Shown here piece after piece: positions 46,701 through 56,358 of a stretch of DNA of 64,000 nucleotides. The DNA comes from Endocarpon pusillum Z07020 (taxonomy: Eukaryota > Ascomycota > Eurotiomycetes > Verrucariales > Verrucariaceae). The position numbers and the translations under genes were made by a program. The notes under the pieces were generated by a model, which had not been told where the DNA came from, searched no databases, and saw only the letters and a list, made by a program, of their open reading frames with translations. The stretch is from positions 15,248 through 79,247 of the forward strand of contig NW_006913581.1 of the NCBI RefSeq assembly GCF_000464535.1. Direction: 5' to 3'. How positions within the stretch are numbered: position 1 is the stretch's first letter; each line of letters starts with the position of its first letter.

Positions 46701-47199
46701 CCGTCGGTGTATCCTTGCCACTAGATGGAATAAGCATCCCGTTCCATGTTGTCAATGCAAGAGAGAAGACGTGACTCTGACTCTTCATTCTCTCCACACG
46801 CCTGATAGCGCAGAGTGGTAAGGTAAAGCCATTTCCTGCTGGTCCAGTCCCATGCGTCTGTCCCGTAAAGCTGCTGGAGGCGCTGAAACTCGAATTGGGA
46901 AGAAAGCTGGTCCGCTGCGTAGAGAAGCAAAGAAAGCTCTCGCTCAGGTGAAGCTCTCCCGCGTACTTTGTTCCATTCTCTTTGGACTCGAAAGATGGCT
47001 CTGTAGATATCGTGTGTGCAGCAGGAATAAATAGTTCTGCGCTGATTTCATGGAGGGGGGATTGCGAGTCAGGAAGGCGAAATTGGTGGCGGAAAAGGAC
47101 TGATTTCGAGGGGTTGCGTTCCGTGGTCGGCGAGAGGACCGTGACAGAGGGATCTATCAGTGATTGCGCCTTCTGAACAAGAGTATTGAACTGGAACAT
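43777..47199 (-). CDS. GRAM-TBC-EF-hand RabGAP (Gyp2/Mdr1, TBC1D8/9 type)
   Basis: 1140 residues, single exon, ATG 47199 (MFQFNTLVQKAQSLIDP). An N-terminal GRAM-like region (about 80-210, GELHLSESFLCFSTQR) is followed by a TBC domain (about 290-515): GLPNRLRGEIWEISSG, the arginine-finger motif IEKDLNRSLPEYPGF, the glutamine-finger motif VGYCQAMNIVVAAL, and SLPWFLSLYINSMPLVFAF. A Ca-binding-like EF-hand region lies near 740-790 (FFNLFDDQGNDRVDREGIL). The C-terminus has acidic (DEDEDEDD) and poly-Asn stretches and a conserved FRMVILADELLEQFFESFFP. Both catalytic fingers are intact, so GTP hydrolysis stimulation on Rab proteins is expected. Yeast Gyp2/Mdr1 acts on Ypt6; that target is inference. 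It converges with VPS34 with about 270 bp between stops. Confidence 0.92.
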   Translation of the reverse strand: MFQFNTLVQKAQSLIDPSVTVLSPTTERNPSKSVLFRHQFRLPDSQSPLHEISAELFIPAAHTISTEPSFESKENGTKYAGELHLSESFLCFSTQRTSFLPNSSFSASSSFTGQTHGTGPAGNGFTLPLCAIRRVERMKSQSHVFSLALTTWNGMLIPSSGKDTPTVPPQKLVIHLDGSQHACERFCDGLKKGLREGTKEVESLRTVVSHCYSEYLLERLLGPSRGNEKEDAHRREPPDAGLGMLFRYPGDARKLRDRSKMRLWGEYFRENGRNATLVRQPTFHKLIRVGLPNRLRGEIWEISSGSLYIRMRSPNLYAETLSKHSGKDSLAIEEIEKDLNRSLPEYPGFQSEEGIGRLRRVLTAYSWINEEVGYCQAMNIVVAALLIYLSETQAFFVLSVLCDRLLPGYYSITMYGTLLDQKVFESLVEKTMPVLWDHLVKSDVQLSVVSLPWFLSLYINSMPLVFAFRVLDVFFLEGPKVLFQIGLAILRINGEELLDVSDDGSFISILKSYFSRLDESAHPKSENEKLRAITRFQELMVVAFKEFAAVTHASVAEQRAKHKDAVLENIESFAKRTSIRNLGPESKKLAVKDLGAVYDRFYEILYERQAKDKAADDEQKRKERQKLRPKFLSANPMVSQENDNRPGRVGMGPSPSIMDYTDFRNFLAKTAKWAVSDSPASPVRADQLNSTQRQRRKSASAWNDNAEPADHDFMHRLFRHWDESKQGGLSLQNVVNGLARLKGTGDIMATISYFFNLFDDQGNDRVDREGILSMSEALLFLSRRGFEGTLTPSDSSNAVDQLASATEPDAKRDTTKLSTSERFLGSVSAFIRRCFEYADPDHPANHKENTSTLTQEVEQRVDRFAIGDEDEDEDEDDLLEFLETRANSKRPVPQTVVSPVPVSSDPLRDPTPSCSPPLTARPTVQASNSNNGSSHSETRAASHNLALDPENPLHITLPTFRMVILADELLEQFFESFFPQSFHLSDAPNLNAASSLTTFTSLGTPVKNLMTGSSTDKEGFVHVGRAGGVVEPGSRGLRGVLDNIVNDGMRMAAEMRKRMDEAQRDHDRNNNNNNNNLAHRREEEDEDDEFDEKAPARRDQDLLEGAEVASIKTMRSDTAATLQPDLMGGEMKLGGEQMAQ
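43973..43995. repeat. GTT triplet run encoding poly-Asn
   Basis: Seven to eight (GTT/ATT) units encode consecutive Asn residues in the RabGAP C-terminal tail. Confidence 0.85.
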
Positions 47200-47791
47200 C
47201 GTGGTAGACCCTCAGGCGGAGTACGGGTGTCTGCCCACAGGAGCTTGCTGGAGCCCGCTGTCCATGGAAATTGCCATACACCGGTCAAAAGTTAACGACC
47301 CAGAAACGAAGATTGAGGGGAAGGAAACCAGATAAGCACAGCATCTCGGACCCGCCAGGTTCAAGGCTGAGACCTAACGTAGCTGGCGATACACCTGAAG
47401 CTGGGGCGCCTTGGCGGCAACAAGAGATTGAAGTTGGGGGAGACTCGTGACCAATCCTTTGTTGTATTTCTACACAGTACTCTCAAGCATGAGGCTATCC
47501 ATTCACTAAGTACCTTCTCTTGGTAAGAAGACATCCCGCAGAAGACTCCCTTTCAGATAGAACTAGTAGCAGGTCTCATTGCTGTTCCAATAACGACGAC
47601 GGCAGGTTTAACAGCAAATGTTGACAAGCCACAATGCATTACTTATCGCTCATAGTAGACCAGAGACTTGCATATGCTCGACCCAGAGAGTACTTCCCAA
47701 CGCTGTTGCATCTCCAATCGATCGCCCGCCCGATTGATCGCCGTGCGCGCCAAGTTAAATAGAGAAGATGAAAAGATGACCATCTGCAAAC
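47200..47791. other. Intergenic spacer RabGAP promoter / RhoGEF 3' end
   Basis: 592 bp; no gene or RNA seen. Confidence 0.5.
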
Positions 47792-50700
47792 CTATTCCCT
47801 AGTGCCCTCGTTCTCGATCAGCTCCACCACGACCATGCTCCGCTCCTGTTCAGGGTGTTGCATGCTGATCTTGACAGTCCTAGGGCCGGCCCCATAGCCT
47901 TGCAGACCAAGACCATTCACACCTCCACCAAGTCCCCCACCTGGAGAGCGGATGGTGTTGCTGCCTCCGCCGTCGTCGAGCATCTTGATGTCTTTCCCCG
48001 CAATCACCTGCTTCATTCTGCCGTTCATGGCATTCCTAATCTCAACAAAATCGTTGTCGAAAAGGATCAGATGCTGGCCGTACAGGCATGCTGAAGTTGC
48101 CCTTCCCACAAACTCCATGACCACACCGCGCGAAACGTCACCATGCTTGTTGACGTAGACTGCGCACTCTTCAAACGCAACAAGAAACTCGGCCTCGCTC
48201 AAGCGAAACATACCTAGTGGCTTTAGGTCCTTGATACGGCTCGCGATCGAGCTCAGATGAGGCTGCGCCTCGGGTTGTTCACTTTGCAGATTGGGGACAC
48301 TCCAGGGGTGCTTTTTGTCGAGAGTCAAGACTTCCACGCCTCTAGCCGTTGACACGGCTAAGCTTGAATGGAAGAGGTTGATGCCATAGCACTCGGCAGG
48401 AATGTAGAACTCGTCAAACTCACGGAAGAAATCTGTGTGCCCTCGGCGCGCCGGAGTCGGCAGGAAGCGAGAGCGAGTACTCGTGGCCTTTTGCAGGATA
48501 GGCTCTAAAACTTTGAAGGTAGAAGAAATCCCGTCTCGTTTCTTGTAAAAGACGAGTGCTCGGTCCTTCATGCGCCCAGTGGCAAAGAAGCCGACGTCTT
48601 TGCTTCCCGAAAGTTTCTGAGGTGCCTTCCTGGCAGATGCATCGTTAGGTGGAGGTGCAGTGCCTGATGGTGGGCACACTGCGTCGAGGTGATATGCAAT
48701 AAGAGACTTGTCTGAGATCAGAAGAAAGAGGTTGAATTCTTCAAATACAGCCACTTGTGTTACGCGTGACATTTGGATAGCCTGCATTTCACTTAGCGGG
48801 AACACCCTGTGAGCGAGGTTCATAACTTACCCTTGACCAGCCTCGAGGATTGTCATACTCAGAGAAATACACGCCGTAATCCGTTCCTATCGCACACATC
48901 AACCTTCCAGGTGGGTGGTTAAAGGCGGTTGCGCAGTTTACTGTTGCTCTGCACACAGGTCCTGGCCGACTGTGGCCCTCGTACTTCTTCTCGACCTCTT
49001 TAATAGCTCGGTCAAGGGGCGTGCCTCTAATAGTAGTTGGACGATATATTCCAGCCAGCGAATCATAGCCGAACGCAGTATCTGCGAGAACTCTAAGTCG
49101 GAACGGCTCCGCATTTTGTTCCAAGAGTGCTTCCGCATGACGCGTTTTAGCCGAGACGATGGCTTCGCACCACTCTGTACGATTCGCTTGAGACGGGGCA
49201 TACAAGGTGTACACCTCGGTTTTGCCCAGGTGCTTGATCCGGAAGGGATACATGATCTTGTCGTCCTTGGTGTTTGACTCGAGAACGGTTGTGGTGACCA
49301 TGCTCTTGTGAATGCTGTTGCTGTCCTTTGTAGACGAGCCGCTAGTAGTGACTACGGTAGCAGGCGCAGATCCACCGCTCATAGTCGAAGTCGTTCTTGC
49401 TAGTCTCGGATCAGTAGCTGCCCTCGGGGCTCCAGCTATTGTACTGATACCGCCGATGCTCTTCACAGAACCTTTGGTTACAGGATCATCATTCGAGCTT
49501 TCCAGCACGATCAAGTCCATTGGGATGGGAACTTTCGAAACGTCGTAATGTTCGTACTTTGCTCCTCCAGCGGAATCCCTTCCGACTACGGCTTTGGCAA
49601 GCACAAGGTAATGATCGAAAAGCAATGCGTGAGTGTCGACCCACTGAAAGCCTTTCCCACCAGCCCGCAGCAGATCTCCCCGACGGATGAGCTCTCGTCC
49701 AAGATGATCCAGATTGAGAAGGACCTCCTTCTCCATATTTCGTCTTAATCGTAGCTTATCTTTCAGCTCTAAAAGTTCCATTTTCTTCTCCATCTCCTGC
49801 ACCTTTATGTCGCATTCGAATGTAACCGCCTTTATCTCGTCTATGGCGTACTGAAGATTTAATTTTTCTTCCGTGTCCTTGGTAGTGCTCTTAAGCACTG
49901 TCGACAAGAGCAGACCATAACGTTGCAATCTCGTGATTGGTGATTTCAGATATGTGTCCCATGCAAGGCGATTCGACCTCTTGTCTTCTCGAGCCTGGTC
50001 TAGAAATTGCTTGAAAAGAATGTTCCGACTAGCTTCTTTCCTTACTAGGAAATCAGCGTGTGGGAAGCCAGCAGCATATTCAATGTAGATTGACTTGGCC
50101 TTCCGGATCCACTCCCTGAAGAGGTCGCTGAATCCAATGATCCACGGCCCTTGATCCCTCTGACGATACTTGAGTTGAGCGAGCAGGTAATCCTCATTGA
50201 CCTTTTTCACTTGGTCGATCTGACCAAAGACCTCTCGACAAAAGCTGGTCAGTCGTCTTGCTTGGATGACCGGTGGTTGCGAGTGTATCAAAGAATCCCG
50301 GTAAAGGATCCTTACGATATCCAAACTTCCAATATACGACATTTCAGTTGTGACAATCTCGTGGAGTACGTTTTGGCGCTCAATCTCCCTTTTGTCCCGA
50401 GCAGAAAGATATTCTTTGCTCAACTGGTAGAATGTCGCCCAGTCGTCAGACGTTTTCTCAGACTCCATGGGAAGACTTAAATCGACTTTTCTCAACGTTC
50501 TCATGCAGTGGTAGGAGTAGCATTTGCCTTTCATCTCTGGCTCGTGGAGTTTACAGGAATAACACCCCTTCTTCGTCAACTGAAACAGGACGCCACTCAC
50601 AGTTCCGGCTCCGAATTTGACCCATTCTTCTTCCTTGACGAGGGCACCAGCCGACAGCATTTCCGTCACCACCCGATCACCCAGGGATTCGGCATCTGTC

Positions 50701-53261
50701 ATGTTCATGGTGGGGACTGCAAACAAAAAGAGTGCTATGATTGCTTGTACAAGTGCTTGCTCCTTCAGGTCAGTTTCTTCTTCAGCCAGGTCTCGGATCC
50801 ACCCAACAATCGAGCTCAAGGCCCATGGTTCCTCACATCTCTTGTACTGCTCCTTGGTCAATTTTGCGGGGTTAAACCCCCTGCGAGGTATCGCAGGCAA
50901 ATCCAACCCAACGCTGCTGGCCGGCCCGCTGGTCTCGTATATCTCCGAGCCAGGCCTACTTCCAAGCTGTTGCTTAAGAAGCTTTGCACGATCGGCGTCC
51001 GTTTTCGAACGAATAGGTTGCTCGATTCGGGGTGCGCTGCGGGCGCTAGCAAGCGAGGTAGACCGAGGGACTTGGGAAGGGTTCAGGTAAGACTGTACGT
51101 AGCTGTTTGGGGCGGTAGGAAAGGGCCGTCCGTTGGCATCGTAGCGTGAGCTCTGCATGGAGGGAAATGTCCCCGCTGGTATCAAATGAGGAATTCTTCC
51201 AGGGTCGGAAGCGGACGGAGCAGGCGGCAATGGCCGTGGTGGGCTCATTCCAGGAAAGAAGAAGAGGTCTGGCATGCTATCCTTTGAAGGGCTTAGGCTT
51301 CCTGATGTTTGGCCTGTTTCTGAATCTACCATAGTCGCTTCGTCACCATCCTCGAAACTCAGCCGGCGCGGATGGGGACTGGGCTCTGTAAGCCCTCCTG
51401 TTCCACCAGTGTCTACTCGGGCCGTGTCCATGTGCCTGAATGGTGGGAATGGATGAATAGCATCTTGGGCGGGTATGGAATCGTAGCCACTTGTCTGAGA
51501 GCTTCGCCCATCACTCGACCGTCCCGAGCTGCGAAGGGAATCCATGCGAGGATTTGATCGTTGGTAAGGGTCTACCTGCGGCATTGCGGCCGCGGCGGCA
51601 TAGTGAGATTGCGGTTCATCACCATATGACATGGGCGCTCCATAACCTCCTCCGACCAAGCCCATGTCCACGTTGGCGTAGTCACTGTCGCTGCTGACAT
51701 CCTGAGGTAGTAGCTGCGATCTTGATCCACGAGGTGAGTCATGCCTGCTGAAAAGTGATGTGCTACCGCTTCTACGCCGCGCCTCTTCAGCGGCTTCCTG
51801 TTCTTCTGCCGCTTGCATCGCAGCAAGTCCAGCAGCAGCTTCTGCATCGCTTTCGTCGCTGAACCCAGCATAGTTAGTGTGCTGTCCACCAATCGATGCG
51901 GTCCCACCGTTGATATGCGTTGGTCTTTCGTCAGGCGACACTGCAAGTCGGGGAGATGTCGACGTTGGAGTCCCGTGCTCCGTTTGCTCATTGATTGTAT
52001 TCTGAGAGCTTGGCTGGAAGTTCCGAGCACTCCGCCCTGTTGGCCTTGTACCGCTGCTTCCTTGCTGGATTGCATCGTCCACTTCCCGCATCAAGTCATC
52101 GTATCCCAAGCCGTCTTGACTCTGCGTATACGGACCTCGTATACCATTTAGATCTCCAAAGTAATCATGCCCCAAAGTTGACTGTGCCGGAGGTCCTGGT
52201 AAAGGTCTATCTTGAGGATGGCGACCGACGGTTCCAGCTCGATGGGGCAGGACAGGTGGTGGGTGCTGATTGCTCGGCGAAGGCCATGAAGACTGCGGGG
52301 AAGGTGGCTGAGCAACAGCGTTAGGACTGATTCGACTTGCTAACGATGAAGCTCGTCCCTGGTATGAGGGGTGGGTCTGCGATTCGGAGTGCTCCGGTTG
52401 TGGCTGTTGCCCTGCTGGGATATTGTATCGCTCCGAGACGTAGGAGGCACCATGCACGTAAGGTCTAGGTTGCTCAGAATGTGCATATTCGGTCAGATAG
52501 GGGTCGTGCGGAGGTGGAGGCGGGGGTGGAGGCGAATATGGCGCGGTCTGCGCTGATAAGGGTGACGCAGGGTTCGAGTTATATGTCGGTTCCTGGTATT
52601 GACCTCCCCGGTAGTTGTCGAGAGATGTGGTGTAAGGGTTATACTGGTGTTCATTGTGATGAGGTGGAGGAGGTGGAACGGGCGGCTGGCCTGATATATA
52701 ACCTGGTGTCTGGCTTTCATGACTTGCAGGTTGATCTAGATAATAGCTCGGACCAGGTTGCGTAGTGTGGGGTTGGTATGCAGCCGGGTTGTACGCCTGA
52801 TATGTTGGTGAAGTGTAAGATGTTGGCGGACTACCATGCACCTGGAGAGGATAATGTGATTGTGATTGTGATTGAGGGTATTGTGAGGGATTATAAGGGG
52901 ATGGGTTTATGGCGGAGGAGACTCCTTGGTATTGGCTCTGGTAGGGAGCTAGAGGATTGACAATCGAAGAGGTTCGCATTGGTAATGATGCCTCGTCACT
53001 TGCTTGGGGGTACCGCCCTTGATTGTATGTGCGCCCGTATGCTGTGTACGCTCCTCCGCCTCGTGCAGCAGATCCTTGATTGTCCTGCAGATGCGCTTCA
53101 TGAAGGGACGCCCCACCGGCTCCAGCATTGGAGCCCGACGTGCGCCCCAGGTGCTCTTGATATTCTGGGTGTGGTGCATGGCTTGAGTATTGGTGCCGGG
53201 GGGATTGTGGTTTTTCATTCGGAAGGCCAAAGTAATTTTGGCCATTGGGATAGCTCGACAT
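47792..53261 (-). CDS. Rho1 guanine-nucleotide exchange factor (Rom1/Rom2 type)
   Basis: Two exons, complement(47792..48781, 48831..53261), 1806 residues. The 49-nt intron (GTAAGT, CGCTAAG branch region, ATGCAG) joins NPRGWSR to AIQMSRVTQVAVFEEFNL. Order: about 800 residues of Pro/Gln/Ser/Tyr-rich disorder with a PPPPPPPP run, a DEP-like domain (about 815-945), a DH domain (about 960-1150: LHEIVTTEMSYIGSLDIV, SPITRLQRYGLLLSTVLKST), a PH domain (about 1200-1385, KIMYPFRIKHLGKTEVYTLY) and a C-terminal CNH domain (about 1420-1800, CATAFNHPPGRLMCAIGTDY, INLFHSSLAVSTARGVEVL). This is the architecture of yeast Rom2, which activates Rho1 in the cell-wall integrity pathway at the plasma membrane. Its promoter side carries a mariner transposon 470 bp upstream of the start. 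Confidence 0.94.
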
Positions 53262-53728
53262 GCTCGGCGCTGGGGAGCTTCTTTCTTCGTCACTGGACCT
53301 GGAACATAAGCTGCTGTTGGAGAACGGAGAGGGTGCGGCTGTCTCTATTCGCGCATATCGAATCTGCCGTCACACGCCCTGTCTTGCGCTCAGCTAATCA
53401 CCAAGTCCTTGTCTTCAGGCTTGCTGCGTTCGTCCCATGTCCGCTATCTAGGATGGAGATCAGTTGACTATGCTGACGGAGTCTCCATGAAACAAGCGCC
53501 AGATTGAGCGTCAAAGAGCTTCAGTGGGTGCTGTCGGAAGCTTTCGTTGTAGGGTCGGGGTTATGAGGTGATCACAAGATGGAGATTGTGGCAGCTCGAG
53601 GGTTGGGATAGCCCAGCCCACGCTTCTTTGACCCGAAAAGACTCCCTCACACCTTACCTTAATTATTACAGCACCGGAAGAAGCCGCCCATAAGGCTGCG
53701 CTAGTTGCGTGACGTTGAAACAAGACCC
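53262..53728. promoter_or_regulatory. RhoGEF upstream region cut by a transposon
   Basis: 467 bp remain between the RhoGEF start and the TA duplication of the mariner element. It should contain at least the core promoter and 5' UTR. Confidence 0.45.
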
Positions 53729-53730
53729 TA

Positions 53731-53755
53731 CTCGGTGCCGCCGAAAAGTGCGTCC
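53731..53755 (+). repeat. Left terminal inverted repeat
   Basis: Pairs with 55382-55406 in inverted orientation with one mismatch (third base). Confidence 0.92.
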
Positions 53756-53906
53756 TAGCGCCAAATTGAAGCTGTATATCTTTCCTAATCGGGTATAAGT
53801 TATAGAGCTAATGGTGGAGAGTGCAGGGATCCATCAGCCAATCAATTGCAGCTATCCTCTGAAGTTGTTGTTGCCCTTGTGCCTCCGAACTTGGGCCAGT
53901 TTATCG

Positions 53907-55242
53907 CTATACATCAATATGGTGTTTAGCACACTGTCGCATGCCCTCAGAGTGCATTTCGTAGCGAATTCTACCCTTGGCTAGCTCCTTGATACTCTCA
54001 GAAGAAGAGTTTACTCTCATATCCCATAATGAGTCCTTAAGATACCCCCAGATTGGCTCAATTTGATTCAAATCAGGAGAATTAGTCATCCAAGGAGCTC
54101 TTAGAACACCTATATCTCCAAGAGAGTCCCACGCCTTCTTATGAATACCAACATTATCCTCAACAAGCCAAACATTGCCTCGGTCACCATAATAACGTTG
54201 AATCTCTTGATAATAAGGTATCAAGAGAGGGATCAGGATCTCATTGCGATAGATCCACCAATCAATGCCCCCCTTCTTATTATCTCTCTTGAATTTAACA
54301 TATTTGAAGACTTGTTCTGCTGTACGCCTTCTCTTGAATCCTTTATTGCCTTGATAGCCCTCTGTACGTCGTTGTTGATTATGAGAAACAACGTTGTTAT
54401 TGACTTCTTGCAAAACGCGATTTTCGACAGTACCAGGGATATGAGCATTGGCTTGTTGAGATAACGCTTCTCGCTTGCGATACGCATTGTATTGACTAAT
54501 ATCTTGACCTGCTTGTTGTTTATCCTCCTCTGTTTCCGGCTCCCATATCCAAAAGGGGAACTTTATCTTATCTTCGTATGGCCCAATTGCCCCCTATACC
54601 ATCAACTGAAACTGCTCCGCAGGCTCAAAACGTGCGTACAAATTCGAATCTGCACCCTTTGGCTTTGTAATCTTTGGTTTCTTCCTTGAATGCCCTCCAA
54701 AATGGTAATAAGTTTCATCAACAAAGATGAATATAGCCCCATTTTCTTGCTCCTTAGTAGCCCATTCCGCATATTTTCAAAGCGTAAATCTTGAACGTCA
54801 AGGGTAAGCGCAGGCTTATTTGGCTGTACGACTCGAACTAATTCGTGATTGTTTAGAGGATCGCGATGCTTGTGAGCGACGTTTTCGGCTGTGCTGCGTG
54901 CTATTTTGAGTCCTGCAATATAGTTTGTTACTACCTCAATAGGAAGTTCAAAATGCTCATGGAATAGCTCTCTTAACAGTTGAGATGCCTCTGACCCTGG
55001 TGGTATCCTTAGTGGCCTCCCTGCTCTTATCCCATCTCTTGAATTTTGTGCAATAACAAGAAATGAGTCTCGAGAGTCGTTTTCTGTACGCTCTAGAGCA
55101 CGGTTATAGAGCTTGTTGATAGAATTCGTTTCGAGCTCAAGTTTCTCAGCAATTTCGCCGAATTTCAAGCCTGCTAAAAAAGTCGCAGGGCAACAACAGC
55201 GACGCGCTTTTCATAAGGAATTTCGCCATGATGAGGAGGCAT
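53907..55242 (-). pseudogene. Mariner-type DDE transposase, disrupted
   Basis: Start ATG 55242 (MPPHHGEIPYEKRVAVVAL). The N-terminal helix-turn-helix region reads LKFGEIAEKLELETNSINKL; the catalytic domain has FVDETYYHFGG (first Asp), VWLVEDNVGIHKKAW (second Asp) and NSPDLNQIEPIWGYL (third acidic residue), with 32 residues between the second and third by my count, close to Tc1/mariner DD34E/D. Disruptions: a frame change in the A/T-run near 55178, a one-base loss in the T-run near 54773, and a TAG at 54594-54596 where LMVWGAIG would be expected (TGG to TAG). From there to the stop at 53907 the frame is open. The three catalytic acids are still present. Not functional as written. Confidence 0.88.
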
Positions 55243-55381
55243 AGCTATAGCTGCTTGCTATAGCTAAAGGGCAACGAATTTCGAGTAGTTGTTATTGAGA
55301 TATGAGAGTTTGAAATTAGCTGTTGATTCGCTAGAATTTGACGTTGGTAGATCTAGCGTGGAGCTAAACTAAATTAGGAAG

Positions 55382-55406
55382 GGACGCACTTTTCGGCGGC
55401 ACCAAG
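55382..55406 (-). repeat. Right terminal inverted repeat
   Basis: Inverted partner of 53731-53755; followed by the TA duplication at 55407-55408. Confidence 0.92.
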
Positions 55407-55640
55407 TAGGTTCGCCCGCCCCAAATCCCTCCCCTGCCTAAAGCACCCGTCTGCTCCGTCTTTAGTTACATAATATGCTCTCATTCATGGGAAGACAATG
55501 GCTGCTATGCACATAAAGATTGCATGTCTCATCCCTGACAGCAGAGCATACTAACACCCGCCCGACGCTACACAGAGAATAATACCGTTAATACGCACGT
55601 GAGCGATGAAGATCGAAGGCAATAGTATCGTTATCAGTTA

Positions 55641-55874
55641 TTAAGAGTACATCTCATTACCCGCAGGGGTCGGCGAACCCGGCATCAACGAACTTCTGAT
55701 GAGTGAAATTGGCAAGTCATTGACGGTAAAAGGCGTCTTCAAGATGCTCAAGCGTGGGTGCATGATTGAGGATTTGAACACCATGTAGCCTTCACTCCTT
55801 CGTGTCAGTGGATGACCAGCAGCGGAGCCCGCTAGCAGCATAACAATAGAGAATGTCTTCATAGCGAAAGCCAT
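55641..55874 (-). CDS. Candidate small secreted protein
   Basis: About 77 residues from ATG 55874 (MAFAMKTFSIVMLLAGSAAG); MKT at 55862 is an alternative start. The N-terminus is a good signal peptide with an A-G-S-A-A-G cleavage region, followed by HPLTRR, a possible Kex2-type dibasic site, and a 50-residue mature part without cysteines. No family recognised. It is short, single-exon and adjacent to a transposon, a setting where fungal effector-like genes are often found, but the evidence is only the leader; it could be a chance open frame. Confidence 0.4.
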   Translation of the reverse strand: MAFAMKTFSIVMLLAGSAAGHPLTRRSEGYMVFKSSIMHPRLSILKTPFTVNDLPISLIRSSLMPGSPTPAGNEMYS

Positions 55875-56358
55875 CGCTGTGCAAGAATGAGCGTGTAGGG
55901 TAAGCAGCGCAAGGATATCTAGATTCAAAGAAAGACAGAGTACAAAAAGAGGAGAGTATTCGCAGTAAATAACGTTTTATACGCTCAATACCGCCAAAGG
56001 TCAACAAGCCTTTCCAGCATTCCACAGGATATTGCCACTTCCAGTAACTTAATGCTCAGTAATTATACAGCAATGAACACTCGGGAAAGTGCCTAGAAGC
56101 CATTTGTTTGAGTTTGATGGACTGGATATGACCAATCCCGAAAGGAGTGCTTGCCGAACAAGTAAAGATTAATACTAACGTCAAACTAGATGTTGAGCAG
56201 AAGATGAAACTCGATCCGAATGGTGATTGAAGTATTCTAGGAATGTGTAACAAATTTCCCCATACGTAGGAGTTATGGCCTTGGTGATCGCCACAGCTGA
56301 GAAGGCCTTTTCAAACGACGGAATTGTGCATAATTTTCCTAGATAGTAGAGTGTCCAT
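55875..56358. other. Spacer between the small secreted ORF and SRP receptor 3' end
   Basis: 484 bp, AT-rich, no supported gene. Confidence 0.45.

Larger units (their letters stand above)
53729..55408. mobile_element. Tc1/mariner-superfamily transposon copy, non-autonomous by decay
   Basis: The element spans 53731-55406 (1676 bp) and is flanked by a TA target-site duplication at 53729-53730 and 55407-55408. Terminal inverted repeats of about 25 bp (53731-53755 and 55382-55406) match at all but one position; the left reads CTCGGTGCCGCCGAAAAGTG and the right complement CTTGGTGCCGCCGAAAAGTG. One transposase gene fills the inside on the minus strand. The near-identical ends and intact duplication point to a fairly recent insertion, but the transposase is broken, so mobility would need a helper copy elsewhere. 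Confidence 0.93.

Noticed and set aside
48800..48830. A 24-nt intron in the RhoGEF (GTAAGT to CTCACAG)
   Set aside because: Too short for splicing and it breaks the frame; acceptor ATGCAG at 48782-48787 gives a 49-nt intron in frame with conserved CNH sequence.
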